Origin: CBDFGE01 sp965247055
GTDB lineage: Bacteria > Chloroflexota > Dehalococcoidia > Lucifugimonadales > JAGWBF01
Assembly (NCBI GenBank): GCA_965247055.1
Contig: CBDFGE010000006.1
Span: 248,001 to 312,000 of the forward strand
Direction of reading: 5' to 3'
Length of the DNA: 64,000 nt
Below, piece after piece: positions 8,721 to 17,450 of the stretch. How positions within the stretch are numbered: the first letter of the stretch is position 1; every line of letters begins with the position of its first letter. The position numbers were made by a program, and so were the translations under genes. The notes under the pieces were generated by a model. It saw only the letters and a program-made list of their open reading frames with translations, had not been told where the DNA came from and made no database searches.

Positions 8721-9737
8721 TCAATGGGAAGGCTGTGGCGCCTGGCGCTGCCACACCAGGGCGGCAGCGCCCAACAGCCCGATATCGTCCCCCAGGGAGC
8801 TGACCAGCAGCTTGAAGCCCAGCTTCCGGACGTGTGCCATGGCGTGGGTCTCGATATAGAGCTCGACCCCCGGCCGCAAGGATTCCCACTCGTTGGAAAC
8901 CCCACCGCCCATCACTATGACGTCGGGGTTGAAGATGTGCAGGAGGTTCACCAGGCCGGCCCCCAGGGCCCTGGATACGTCGTCCAGGACGCCCCTGGCC
9001 GGGGCATCTCCCTGGGCGGCCGCTTGAAACACCGTCTCCGCGGAGACCCGGTCGGCGTGTCCATCCACGAGAGAGCTGAGGGCGTTGCTCCCCTGGCCCT
9101 CCACCAACCTCTTGCCCCGCTCGGCGATGGCGGTGCCTGAGGCAAGGGTCTCCAGGCATCCCACGTGTCCACATTTACACCTGGGGCCGTTGGTGTCCAC
9201 GGTCATGTGGCCCAGCTCTCCGGCCATGCCGTTGGCTCCCATGAGAGGGCGGCCTTCGATGACGACTCCACCGCCTATCCCGGTGCTTACGGTCATGTAC
9301 ACCAGGGTGCGGGCCCCATCCCCATCCCCATAGCTGTACTCGCCCAGGGCTGCCAGGGTGGCGTCGTTGCCCACCGCGACGGGATACTCCATCCTCTTTT
9401 CCAGGACCGACTTGAGGGAGACGCCGTCAAGGGCCGGTAGGTTGGGCGGGTCGTACATGACGCCCGTCTCGGGATCTATCGGGCCGGCCAGCCCCATCCC
9501 GATTCCCGCCACACGGCCGTCCCTGGCCTGGTATATGGCCCGGTCCACCAACGCCAGCACACGGGCAATGATGGCCTCCGTGCCATCCTTTGCTTCGGTG
9601 GGGGTCCGCTCTTTCCACAGGATCTCGCCTGACGGGGTGGCGAGGGCGGCCCTTGTCCAGTTGCCTCCCATGTCCAGCACCACCGCCAGAGGTCCCCCAG
9701 ACGGAGGTGCACGCCTCGGGTCCGCGCCGCTTCTCAT
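8721..9737 (-). CDS. ROK-family sugar kinase (glucokinase-like)
   Basis: A 338-residue ROK protein. The phosphate-binding loop LDMGGNWTRAAL lies near residue 20, the sugar-binding part GNDATLAALGE is mid-protein, and GTGIGGGVVIEGR follows. The ROK zinc motif CKCGHVGCLE is intact. There is no N-terminal helix-turn-helix, so this is the kinase rather than the repressor branch. Family members phosphorylate glucose, N-acetyl sugars or related hexoses with ATP. The ATG at 9737 overlaps the TGA of the TlpA gene (ATGA), making it the last gene of the long respiratory operon. Its metabolic link to that operon is unclear. Confidence 0.9.
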   Translation of the reverse strand: MRSGADPRRAPPSGGPLAVVLDMGGNWTRAALATPSGEILWKERTPTEAKDGTEAIIARVLALVDRAIYQARDGRVAGIGMGLAGPIDPETGVMYDPPNLPALDGVSLKSVLEKRMEYPVAVGNDATLAALGEYSYGDGDGARTLVYMTVSTGIGGGVVIEGRPLMGANGMAGELGHMTVDTNGPRCKCGHVGCLETLASGTAIAERGKRLVEGQGSNALSSLVDGHADRVSAETVFQAAAQGDAPARGVLDDVSRALGAGLVNLLHIFNPDVIVMGGGVSNEWESLRPGVELYIETHAMAHVRKLGFKLLVSSLGDDIGLLGAAALVWQRQAPQPSH

Positions 9738-10372
9738 CCTCCTTTTCCTCCGGACAGGCTTGGGGTCTGGGAAGCGAGAAGCCCATCCAGCGCCTCTGTG
9801 AGGTCCCCTGGCGACATGGGGCCCACGAACTTCCGTACGAGGTTCCCACCGGGGTCGATGAATAACTTCTCTGGAATCCCCGAGACCCCGTAGCTGATGG
9901 CGATCCTGCCCTTCTCGTCCACCAGATTGGGGTATGACACGTTGAACTCCTCCACGTGGCCGGACACCTTCTCGTGGTCGTCCCAGATGGCCACTCCGAT
10001 GAACTCGATATTCTTGTCCCGGTACTCGCGATAGACCTGGTTGAGGGCGGGCGCCTCTCGACGGCAGGGGGGACACCAGGATGACCAGAAGTCCAGCATG
10101 ACCACCTTGCCCCTAAGTCCCAATAGGCTTATCGGTTCCCCGTCGAGGCCCTCCTTGGCGAACAGGGGGGCAGGACGTTGGTCGATGCCGACCTCCCCGA
10201 ACTTATTGTTTATGCCGAACCCCCCGGGATTGCCGCCGGACTGGGCCACGGCCCAGCCCAGGAGGGCAAACAGGGCGGCGACGGGTACCACGGAAGCGAC
10301 GATTATAACATAGCGCTTCCGCATCCCTGCCGTGGCCTCCGAGGGGTGCTTTAGGGCTCGGTCGCGGTTCAA
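9734..10372 (-). CDS. membrane-anchored TlpA/ResA-type thioredoxin (CcmG-like role)
   Basis: A 212-residue thioredoxin-fold protein. A single N-terminal signal anchor (about residues 20-42) is followed by a redox domain with the active site WCPPC near 95 and the cis-Pro loop (SGIPEKLF). Family members reduce apocytochrome c heme-binding cysteines outside the membrane, and the ccmF/ccmH context supports that job here. The TTG start is chosen because GGGAGG lies 6 nt upstream. The 3' end overlaps the ROK gene. Confidence 0.88.
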   Translation of the reverse strand: MNRDRALKHPSEATAGMRKRYVIIVASVVPVAALFALLGWAVAQSGGNPGGFGINNKFGEVGIDQRPAPLFAKEGLDGEPISLLGLRGKVVMLDFWSSWCPPCRREAPALNQVYREYRDKNIEFIGVAIWDDHEKVSGHVEEFNVSYPNLVDEKGRIAISYGVSGIPEKLFIDPGGNLVRKFVGPMSPGDLTEALDGLLASQTPSLSGGKGG

Positions 10373-10400
10373 AGGTTACCTCCCGGGCCTGATGTTGCAT

Positions 10401-11684
10401 TTACCCCGGCGTAGGGGGCGGATGCCGCAGCCGGGCCTTCAGCTCGTGCCTACGCTGGACATAGGCCTGCTCCTCCATCTCCCCCTGCTGGAACCCGTCG
10501 TCCAGCCGGGCTATCTCCTCGATCAGAGAGCGCCGCTCCTGCCCGGACGACTCGCCAGGTCTATAGGTGGCCCCGTGACGGGGGACGCCGCTGGCGAGCC
10601 CCGTCGCCGGTGACTCGGGTCCGCCTATCGCAACGGTGGGTTTCCCGGCTTTCCAGAAGGCCAGCCCGTAGAGCAGGAGGGCCCCGAGGACCAGCCCCAC
10701 AGCGGAGGGGATGCCCACTTTCAGGTAGGGCCCGTCCGCCAGGGCGTCGCTGACCCTCTCCATCAGGGGCGGCTGGGGAAGGCCCCGTATCTCCACGTCC
10801 ACCCGGGCGCCCGAAGCTAGCTGCCCGGTGGTCCAGGGCCGGTAGGACCTACCCTCCAAGTCCACCGGGGGCAGGGCCGTCAGGGCTCCGGGGTCGCCGA
10901 CGTGGCCCAGCCCGTCGGGGAGGAGCACTTGGAAGCTCCCCGCACCCATGGGGAAGGAACGGGAGAAATTCAGGTGGGTTCCTTCGTAAGGCAGGCTGTA
11001 GACGTAGGTCACCTGGTGGGAGCCGGGGGGTACCGGCGCGGTGATGGCGAAGCCGGTGCCGACGGATAGGATATCCCCACCAGGGAGGTCGGAGGCTACG
11101 TCCAGACCCTCAGCCCCCGAGGGCAGGGAGAAGCGCACGAAGCTCATGCTCGCGGGCTCCCCAAGGTCGGGCACGAAGGTCCGGTCCGCATCGTTTACCA
11201 GGCTGGCCACCTGGAAGACCGACAGTCGCCGCTCATCTCCATCGGCTCCCACAACCACCAGCAGGTCCTTCTCGATGCGTAGCAGGGCCAGGTCGCTGGA
11301 TGTCTCATATATCGTTAGCTCCACGGCCTCCCCCTGCTCCAGCCTGCTGCTGTAGAGGACGTCGTGGTAGCTGGTGGTCAAGGCATAAAGGGTGTCTCCC
11401 GCGATCGTCACATCTTGAAATTCGAACCGGCCGTCGCCGTCCGTCAAAGCGGTGTACACCTCTGCTTCTCCACTTTCAAGGAACCGGTGCAGGGTTACCT
11501 CGAGACCGGCCGGAGCCGCTTGGTCCGAGGTGCCGTTGACCACCCGGCCGGACACGCTCGTGTCCTCCACGTCGCCGTTTACCGGCATCGGCGCCATGAG
11601 TAGGAGCGCGAAAGCCAGGCCCGCGCCCGTGATCACCAGCCGGCTCACCCTGGCGACGTGCCGTTCAGGGTAGGGGCTCTTCAT
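10401..11684 (-). CDS. membrane protein with carboxypeptidase-regulatory-like domain
   Basis: A 427-residue exported protein of unknown function. An N-terminal signal segment (about 14-37) leads to a beta-rich external part that starts like a carboxypeptidase-regulatory domain (SGRVVNGTSD, then DGDGRFEFQDV). A single transmembrane helix (about 328-348) precedes a cytoplasmic tail with a short charged helical region (LIEEIARLDDGF) like tails of other small envelope proteins. It overlaps the CcmI-like gene by 20 bp. The position in a cytochrome c maturation block suggests an envelope accessory function, unproven. Confidence 0.7.
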   Translation of the reverse strand: MKSPYPERHVARVSRLVITGAGLAFALLLMAPMPVNGDVEDTSVSGRVVNGTSDQAAPAGLEVTLHRFLESGEAEVYTALTDGDGRFEFQDVTIAGDTLYALTTSYHDVLYSSRLEQGEAVELTIYETSSDLALLRIEKDLLVVVGADGDERRLSVFQVASLVNDADRTFVPDLGEPASMSFVRFSLPSGAEGLDVASDLPGGDILSVGTGFAITAPVPPGSHQVTYVYSLPYEGTHLNFSRSFPMGAGSFQVLLPDGLGHVGDPGALTALPPVDLEGRSYRPWTTGQLASGARVDVEIRGLPQPPLMERVSDALADGPYLKVGIPSAVGLVLGALLLYGLAFWKAGKPTVAIGGPESPATGLASGVPRHGATYRPGESSGQERRSLIEEIARLDDGFQQGEMEEQAYVQRRHELKARLRHPPPTPG

Positions 11685-12033
11685 CCCCCCTCCCCATGAG
11701 AGACCTCGCGCTTCGTATCTCCTCTTCCAGCGAGTGGTCCAGGTCCCGCTCCAGCGATTCCGCGTCCCTCATGGCTGCGGCAGCCTGGAGACGGTAGGCG
11801 CTCAACGTCTCCAGGTACTCCGCCTCATCTATGGTCCCCAGCTCGTGCTCCAGCTGTAGGGTCTTGATCTCCTCGTAGATGGCCTCACGCGTTCCGGTGT
11901 CCCGCCAGCCTTCCGGTCTCCCGGCTCCCCTGGGGAGGTGCGGCTCCTGGAAGTGGAAACGCCCTTTGACGAAGGGGTATACAACCATCCCAATGACGAG
12001 GACGGCGAGCAGGCCGCCGATCAGGAATGCCAA
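11665..12033 (-). CDS. small CcmI-like membrane protein
   Basis: A 122-residue protein with one N-terminal transmembrane helix (residues 3-22) and a long charged helical, probably coiled-coil part containing EEIKTLQLEHELGTIDEAEY. This resembles the N-terminal region of CcmI-type cytochrome c assembly proteins without the TPR part. It sits between ccmF and the 427-residue membrane protein on the same strand. The assignment rests on this architecture and on context. Confidence 0.6.
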   Translation of the reverse strand: MAFLIGGLLAVLVIGMVVYPFVKGRFHFQEPHLPRGAGRPEGWRDTGTREAIYEEIKTLQLEHELGTIDEAEYLETLSAYRLQAAAAMRDAESLERDLDHSLEEEIRSARSLMGRGDEEPLP

Positions 12034-12061
12034 ATTTCACCTGAAAGCGCCTCGGGGTCGG

Positions 12062-12102
12062 CCGGGGACATATGCCCCGGGCGGCGCGTTACCTACATTA
12101 TA
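12062..12102 (-). promoter_or_regulatory. possible internal promoter and leader hairpin
   Basis: In the 128-bp gap after ccmF the minus strand carries a perfect TATAAT (12102-12097), though no good -35 box is present. Downstream, a palindromic CCGGGG-7 nt-CCCCGG hairpin (12080-12062) lies in the presumed leader. It could give extra transcription of the CcmI-like, 427-residue, TlpA and ROK genes. Confidence 0.35.
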
Positions 12103-12161
12103 CCCGACGGCTCGAGGCCCTGCCGGGCTGGGCAGCCGGAGGCCCTCGGCACCACTGGACC

Positions 12162-14180
12162 TCAGTCGCTGCCCGCCTGCTCGGGAGTGCCGGGCACGGG
12201 AAAGGCCCTCACCGGGGGGCGCTGTGGAGCCCATGCCGGGCTCACCACCCGTTTTCGTTGGGGCCACAGGGCTATGAGGGTGCCCAGCATGAAGACCGGG
12301 CCGGCTACCCACATCCACCAGACCAGGGGGTTGACCAATATCCGGAACCCGGCGCTACCGTCTTCCATGGTCTCGCTGGGGACTATGTACAGGTCCTCTA
12401 CGGGTGTGGAGCGGATGGCCGCCCGGGTCGCGGCCATCTGGAAGTCGGGATAGAAGGTCCGCGTGGGGACCATCGTCCCCAGGCTTGAGCCGTCTTTATA
12501 GGCGTTCACTCTGGAGACAAACTCGGTCCGGTCCCCCTTGTCCGTGGCGTCGGTGCCCAGGTACTCCAGCTCGTAGTCGCCTACCACCACCCTTTCCCCG
12601 GGCACCAGGATTACATCCCTCTGTACGCTGTAGAAGGTGGAGCCCACGATCCCCAGGGCCAGAAACACGACGGCCAGGTGGACGACGTAGCCGCCGTAGC
12701 GGGGCCTGTTGGCTGCGATGAGCCGGGCGAATCCAAGGACGTAGTTGTCCCCGTGCCGGTGTCTCAACAGCGTGCCCCGCACCCATTCTGACAGAATGCC
12801 CACGGCCACAACGGCGCAGAGGGAGAAGGCGGCCAACGCATAGGGCTTATTGACTCCCAGCGCCGCCAGCACCACCGCAACCGCCAGCCCGCCGGCCACC
12901 GGGACGACGAGGGTCCTTCCGAGGGTCCTCCACGAGGCACGACGCCAGGGCAGGAGTGGGCCCACCCCCATTAGGAACACCAGGGCGAGCATCAGGGGGC
13001 CGTTGACCTGGTTATAGAAGGGCTGGCCCACGGTGATCGTCATGCCCCGGGTCGCTTCCGAGATGAGGGGGTACACCACCCCCCACAGGGTCACGAAGGC
13101 GATGGCGAGGAGGAGGAGGTTGTTTACCAGGAATGCGGCCTCCCTGGACAGACTGGACTCCAGGTTGCGGGCGCTCTTCAGGCTGCCGTACCGGAGGAAG
13201 AAGAGGGTAAAGGGTAGCACGATCCCTATGCCGGTGAACATGAGGAAGACCCACCCCAGGGAGGAAGCCCCAAAGGAGTGGACGGAAGGCACAGGCCCGC
13301 CCCGGTTCATGAACATGCCGTAGAGGGCCAGCCCGAAGGCCACGTTGATGAGGACGATGTTCCACATCCGGAACATGCCTCGGCGTTTCTGGACCATGAT
13401 GGAGTGGATAAACGCGGTAAGCCCCACGAAGGGCATGAACCCGGCGTTCTCCACCGGGTCCCACGCCCAGTAGCCGCCCCATCCCAGGATGGTATAGGCC
13501 CACCAGCCGCCCAGAAGGAGCCCCGAGCCCAGGAGGGCCCAGGCGACTATGCCCCAGGTGCGGCCTGGGTCCACCCATTCGTCGCCCGTCTTGTGTGCCA
13601 GGAGCGAGCCCATGGCGAAGGCGAGGGGCAGGGTCACCGCTATAAGACCGGCCATCATAACCGGCGGGTGGATGAACATACCTGGGTGGGTGAGCAGCGG
13701 GTTGATCCCCTGGCCGTCCGCGGGAGTGAAGGGCAGCCGGGTGAAAGGGTTAGCCATGAACTCCGTCACCGCCAGGAAGAAGGTGAGAACCAGCATCAGG
13801 ACGGCGGTGGTGTAGGGCAGGCTGTCCCGGACCCGCGCTGGTGCCAGGAGAATGGCCAGCGCCGACATGGCGGAGAGGGCGAAGGCGATGTAGAGCAAGG
13901 AGCCCTCGTTGCCTGAATAAAAGGCGACCCACGTGTAGACGCGGGGCATGGCCAGGTTGCTGTGCTGGGCGACGTAGCTTACCTGGAAGTCGTGTTCGAG
14001 AAAGGCACCCACCAGGCTCGCCACCGCTATGCCCAGGACCAGCACCAGCAGGTAGGTAGCGTACCGGGCGCTCTCCACCAGCGCGGGAATGTGCCTCAGC
14101 CGGCCCAGGACCGAACCCACGGTAGAGTAGGCCGCGAGGGCGAGGGCAATGGACAGGGTCATGGAGCCGAGGTCGGCCAT
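12162..14180 (-). CDS. ccmF: cytochrome c heme lyase CcmF
   Basis: A polytopic membrane protein of 672 residues. It has many transmembrane helices and the heme-handling tryptophan-rich loop WGGYWAWDPVENAGF near residue 235, the hallmark of the CcmF/CcsA/NrfE family. CcmF with CcmH ligates heme to CxxCH motifs of cytochromes c outside the membrane. It starts 4 bp after the CcmH stop. Co-transcription with the multiheme ActA and monoheme ActE genes upstream gives an obvious purpose. Confidence 0.93.
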   Translation of the reverse strand: MADLGSMTLSIALALAAYSTVGSVLGRLRHIPALVESARYATYLLVLVLGIAVASLVGAFLEHDFQVSYVAQHSNLAMPRVYTWVAFYSGNEGSLLYIAFALSAMSALAILLAPARVRDSLPYTTAVLMLVLTFFLAVTEFMANPFTRLPFTPADGQGINPLLTHPGMFIHPPVMMAGLIAVTLPLAFAMGSLLAHKTGDEWVDPGRTWGIVAWALLGSGLLLGGWWAYTILGWGGYWAWDPVENAGFMPFVGLTAFIHSIMVQKRRGMFRMWNIVLINVAFGLALYGMFMNRGGPVPSVHSFGASSLGWVFLMFTGIGIVLPFTLFFLRYGSLKSARNLESSLSREAAFLVNNLLLLAIAFVTLWGVVYPLISEATRGMTITVGQPFYNQVNGPLMLALVFLMGVGPLLPWRRASWRTLGRTLVVPVAGGLAVAVVLAALGVNKPYALAAFSLCAVVAVGILSEWVRGTLLRHRHGDNYVLGFARLIAANRPRYGGYVVHLAVVFLALGIVGSTFYSVQRDVILVPGERVVVGDYELEYLGTDATDKGDRTEFVSRVNAYKDGSSLGTMVPTRTFYPDFQMAATRAAIRSTPVEDLYIVPSETMEDGSAGFRILVNPLVWWMWVAGPVFMLGTLIALWPQRKRVVSPAWAPQRPPVRAFPVPGTPEQAGSD

Positions 14181-14183
14181 GTT

Positions 14184-14717
14184 CTAACCGTCCCTTTCGC
14201 CGCCGGGTAGCTCCTCGTGGGAAAGCCCGATCTCCCGGTCTACCCGGGAGAGATAGGGCTCAAGCTCCTGCTCCACGGGGTGGGTATCTTCCCTGCCCCC
14301 TCGGCCGACCGTCCCCATGGCCCTGACGACGAAGAAAAGGAGGATGATGCCCCCCGCTATAACGCCTGGGGGCACGACCCAGGCGACTATGCTGACCCCC
14401 GATTTTCTCGGCGCCGCCAGCACCTTCTCGCCGTATGAGTCCACGAAGAGCTGGAGTATCTGCTCCCGGGTCCACCCCTCCGCCAGCTTCTCCCGCACCA
14501 GGCCACGCATCTGGGTGGCGAGCTCCACCTGGGCCTGGTCGATGGTCTCGCTTGGGCAGATGGGGCATATGAGGCTCTTGTCGATGGACTGGGCCCGCTC
14601 CTCCAGCGACTTGGGCTCGCCGCTGCCGCACGCCACCGTGACGAGGGCCAACACGGCCACAGCCGGCAGCGACAGCGTCCGGAGGTATCGCCCCCAGAGG
14701 TCCCGGTTGGCTACCAA
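14184..14717 (-). CDS. ccmH: cytochrome c biogenesis protein CcmH
   Basis: A 177-residue CcmH/CycL-type protein. After an N-terminal lipoprotein-like signal (VAVLALVTVAC) comes the redox pair CPIC near residue 51, followed by the family helices ELATQMRGLVREKL and FVDSYGEKVL, then a C-terminal transmembrane helix. The usual motif has Gln after the second Cys; here it is Pro (CPICPSE), a minor deviation. It acts with CcmF and the TlpA-type thioredoxin in keeping apocytochrome thiols reduced for heme attachment. Confidence 0.9.
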   Translation of the reverse strand: MVANRDLWGRYLRTLSLPAVAVLALVTVACGSGEPKSLEERAQSIDKSLICPICPSETIDQAQVELATQMRGLVREKLAEGWTREQILQLFVDSYGEKVLAAPRKSGVSIVAWVVPPGVIAGGIILLFFVVRAMGTVGRGGREDTHPVEQELEPYLSRVDREIGLSHEELPGGERDG

Positions 14718-14750
14718 CGTTTCCTACCTTGCTGGTGGATGTGTGCGTAC

Positions 14751-15362
14751 CTACTCTTGCAGGGCACGTATATAGTTTACCAGCATCCACCGCTCGTCGT
14801 CGGTAAGCAGCCTGCGAAACTGGGGCATGACCCAGCCTTCGATCCCCGAGAATACCAGGTCGCGGTCGGATATGATGCCGAACAGCGTGGCGTCGGTCGT
14901 AGACCCGAGGGTCGTGAGGTCGGGGTCCAGCTTCACCTGGTAGCCGTAGTCCTGGCGCATGATCTCCAGCACCTTACCGTCCCCCTCGCCCAGGGAGCCG
15001 TGACACATGGCGCAGTTGACCTGGAAAAGCCTCTTACCCGTCTCGAGGCCCTGCCTGGTCCCGTCCGGTCCGACGCGCGGATTCTCAAGCGCGAGCAGCT
15101 CCTCCCTGGTGAGTGTCAGTAGGGAGAGGTCCTTGCCGGTTACGGGCACGGCCGCCGACGGAGGGGAGAGCCTGGGGGGCTCGTGGGACTGGTACGACTG
15201 CTGGTAGTGCATCTCGTAGAAGAAGTCCAGAGGATAAGTCCCGTTGGCGCAGCCCGCCGCTACTGCCAGCAGGGCGACCAGTGCCAGCAGGGGGACCGTG
15301 CTCGCACGCCACCCCCGGTGCCGGTGGCTGGGTGAGGGAGGCTTCCCGAGGAGCATGCTCAC
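14751..15362 (-). CDS. actE: ActE-like monoheme cytochrome c, lipoprotein
   Basis: A 203-residue cytochrome c with a lipoprotein signal (lipobox AAGC near residue 38). The single heme site CAMCH is near residue 119, and a likely axial Met lies in GWVMPQF. Its overlap with the DUF3341 gene and its place at the end of the Act genes match ActE, the electron-exit cytochrome of alternative complex III. The gene name is assigned from context and heme number. Confidence 0.85.
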   Translation of the reverse strand: MSMLLGKPPSPSHRHRGWRASTVPLLALVALLAVAAGCANGTYPLDFFYEMHYQQSYQSHEPPRLSPPSAAVPVTGKDLSLLTLTREELLALENPRVGPDGTRQGLETGKRLFQVNCAMCHGSLGEGDGKVLEIMRQDYGYQVKLDPDLTTLGSTTDATLFGIISDRDLVFSGIEGWVMPQFRRLLTDDERWMLVNYIRALQE

Positions 15363-15871
15363 GCCTCCCCACGCTTTACGTCCACGGCTCCCGCCTGGGT
15401 CAGGGCCCGCTCTACCCCGTCCACCTGCTCCTCCTCACACGTGACCAGCACACCGATGTACCCGTCGGTGATGCGGTCGTCGTACAGCCCGAGACGGGCC
15501 GTAGGAAGCCGGGACTCGAAGATGATGCCCAGGACCGTGAAGATGATAGCGCCCAGCATGGTGGCTTCGTAGGTGACTATCGCCATGGGGGGCAGGGACA
15601 GGATGGGCTTCCCGCCGGTCACCAGAGGGTATGCCATCTGGGTCATGGAGGTGAGCAGGATGCCCGCCGTTAACCCGCACAGGGCCCCTACGAAGGGGAA
15701 CACATAGAGACGGTGGCTGGTGTGACGCTCCCCGAAGGCGCCCTCTGGATAGGGGGCGCCGGTCAGGAAGTCGTAGTCCTCGTTGGTCAGGCCCTGCCTC
15801 TGGAGCGCGTCGCCCGCCTCCGCCGCGTAGTTGGCGTCGCCGTACAGGCCAAGGACTGCTTGCTTAGCCAT
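15359..15871 (-). CDS. actD: ActD-like DUF3341 membrane subunit
   Basis: A 170-residue DUF3341 protein with two central transmembrane helices (about 61-82 and 98-120) flanked by soluble ends, the usual ActD topology. It overlaps the start of the ActE-like gene by 4 bp. In alternative complex III, ActD is a small structural subunit. The 150 bp upstream, before the NrfD gene, shows no gene. Confidence 0.85.
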   Translation of the reverse strand: MAKQAVLGLYGDANYAAEAGDALQRQGLTNEDYDFLTGAPYPEGAFGERHTSHRLYVFPFVGALCGLTAGILLTSMTQMAYPLVTGGKPILSLPPMAIVTYEATMLGAIIFTVLGIIFESRLPTARLGLYDDRITDGYIGVLVTCEEEQVDGVERALTQAGAVDVKRGEA

Positions 15872-16020
15872 CTTCCTATTCCCCCTCTATGATGCCTGAA
15901 ACTGCATTCGATATTGAACCCCGTCCTCGGGCAGGCCCACCGCAGGCGGGCGCCCACCGCCGGGAGCCAGGCCACGAAGGCCAGGATTCTTCTGGTATTG
16001 GCAACCCGTGGCCGCTCAGC

Positions 16021-17397
16021 TCAGTCCTCCCGTATCACTGCCGGCACCGTCCTCCGGCCTATCTGAATCTCCGACTTGATTATCTCGCCTTCCTTGATGT
16101 CGTAGATGGGTATCAGGGGGAGGACCTTGGCGAACAGTAGCATGAGCATGGATACCAGGGCGAAGGTACCGATGAGAATGACGATCTCCACAGGACTGGG
16201 AGCATAGGTGTACCAGACGAAGGTGAAGGTCTGCTTCTGGGCCAGGCCGGGCACGATAATCAGGAACCGCTCCAGCCACATCCCGATGTTCACCGATACG
16301 CAGGCTACCACCATCAGCGCAGGGTTCCGCCTGATGCCCTTGAAGAGCCACATGCTCACGGGAATGAAGTAGGTGGTGCCCACGAACGTGAGGAACAACC
16401 AGTTCCAGGGAGGTTGGCTGGTCAGGAAGTCCTTCACCCCTATCTCGTCGCCCTCAAGACCGTAGAGGCCGAAGATGAACTCCATGACGAAGAAGAAGAA
16501 CCAGGCCGTGGCCACGACGATGAGGAGGCGCCCCAGGGCATCGAAGTGCTCGGGGCGTATGTAGTCGTACCAGCGGAAGAACCAGCGCATGAGGGCCATC
16601 ACGATGACCACCGCGGCGACCCCGGAGTGGACCGCTCCTATCACGAAGTAGGGCGGGAATATGGTGGAGTGCCAGCTCTTCGGCGCGATGGCCATGCTGA
16701 AGTCGAAGGAGACTATGCTGTGCACCGACACGAACACGGGGAGGATGAGGGCGGAGAGGAGTATGCCGGCGATGAGCTGCAGCTTCCACTGCCTCGGCGT
16801 CCCCCGCCACCCCAGGCATAGAGCGCCATATATCTGGCGTCGCAGGCCGGTGGACCTGTCGCGTATAACGGCCAGGTCGGGCAGGAGGGCTACATACACG
16901 AAGAGGATGCTGGAGGTGAGGTAGGTGAACACGGCGCTGGGGTCCCATATCAGGGCGGAGCGCACGTTGGGGTACACCCCTCGGGCCCAGTCGTAGGGGA
17001 AGACCCAATAGATGACCCTCCAGGGACGGCCCGCGTGGATCAGGGGCATGAGCATGGCCGTCATGAGGGAGAATACCGTTAGCACCTCGGCGGCCCTGGT
17101 GGCGGGCCTTCGCCACTCGGCCTTCGAGAGGCGCAGGATCGCCGAGAGCATCACCCCGGCGTGGCTGATGCCTATCCAGAACACGAAGTTGGTGATGAAG
17201 AACCCCCACATCACCGGGCGGTTGAGTCCGGTAACCCCCAGGCCGCGGTTGAACATGTAGCCGGCGGCACCCATGGCCGCCAGCACGAAAATGGCCAGGA
17301 ACGCCACCAGGCCCCAGTACCACAGGGGGTTCTCGTTGAGGGTATTCAGCAGCCCCCGGTTTATCTCCCTGTCGGTTAGGCGTCTACCTTCCTGCAT
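16021..17397 (-). CDS. actC: NrfD/PsrC-family quinol-oxidising membrane subunit (ActC-like)
   Basis: A 458-residue NrfD/PsrC family protein with about ten transmembrane helices. The segment FWIGISHAGVMLSAILR (about residues 75-91) matches the conserved helix of ActC near the quinol site. Charged and His residues in later helices (SVHSIVSFDF, GAVHSG) are also typical. In alternative complex III this subunit oxidises menaquinol and passes electrons to the Fe-S subunit. The start has GGAGAGG just upstream. A strong stem-loop separates it from the preceding NrfD gene. Confidence 0.88.
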   Translation of the reverse strand: MQEGRRLTDREINRGLLNTLNENPLWYWGLVAFLAIFVLAAMGAAGYMFNRGLGVTGLNRPVMWGFFITNFVFWIGISHAGVMLSAILRLSKAEWRRPATRAAEVLTVFSLMTAMLMPLIHAGRPWRVIYWVFPYDWARGVYPNVRSALIWDPSAVFTYLTSSILFVYVALLPDLAVIRDRSTGLRRQIYGALCLGWRGTPRQWKLQLIAGILLSALILPVFVSVHSIVSFDFSMAIAPKSWHSTIFPPYFVIGAVHSGVAAVVIVMALMRWFFRWYDYIRPEHFDALGRLLIVVATAWFFFFVMEFIFGLYGLEGDEIGVKDFLTSQPPWNWLFLTFVGTTYFIPVSMWLFKGIRRNPALMVVACVSVNIGMWLERFLIIVPGLAQKQTFTFVWYTYAPSPVEIVILIGTFALVSMLMLLFAKVLPLIPIYDIKEGEIIKSEIQIGRRTVPAVIRED

Positions 17398-17417
17398 GCC
17401 CTCTCCTAAGTCCGTTA

Positions 17418-17440
17418 CCCGGCCCTGACGCAGGGCCGGG
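17418..17440 (-). other. perfect 9-bp stem-loop between the two nrfD genes
   Basis: CCCGGCCCT, a 5-nt loop, then AGGGCCGGG form a perfect inverted repeat in the 53-bp gap between the two NrfD cistrons. No T-tract follows on the minus strand, so it is not a typical terminator. An mRNA-processing or 3'-end-protecting hairpin setting the ratio of the two halves of the operon is more likely. Confidence 0.6.
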
Positions 17441-17450
17441 ACACTCCACG

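Noticed and set aside
16414..16821. Long plus-strand ORFs opposite the respiratory, ABC, mutL and nuo genes (this one as example)
   Set aside because: They are shadow frames in GC-rich coding DNA, rich in Arg, Pro and Gly, with no family features, lying fully antisense to strongly supported genes.
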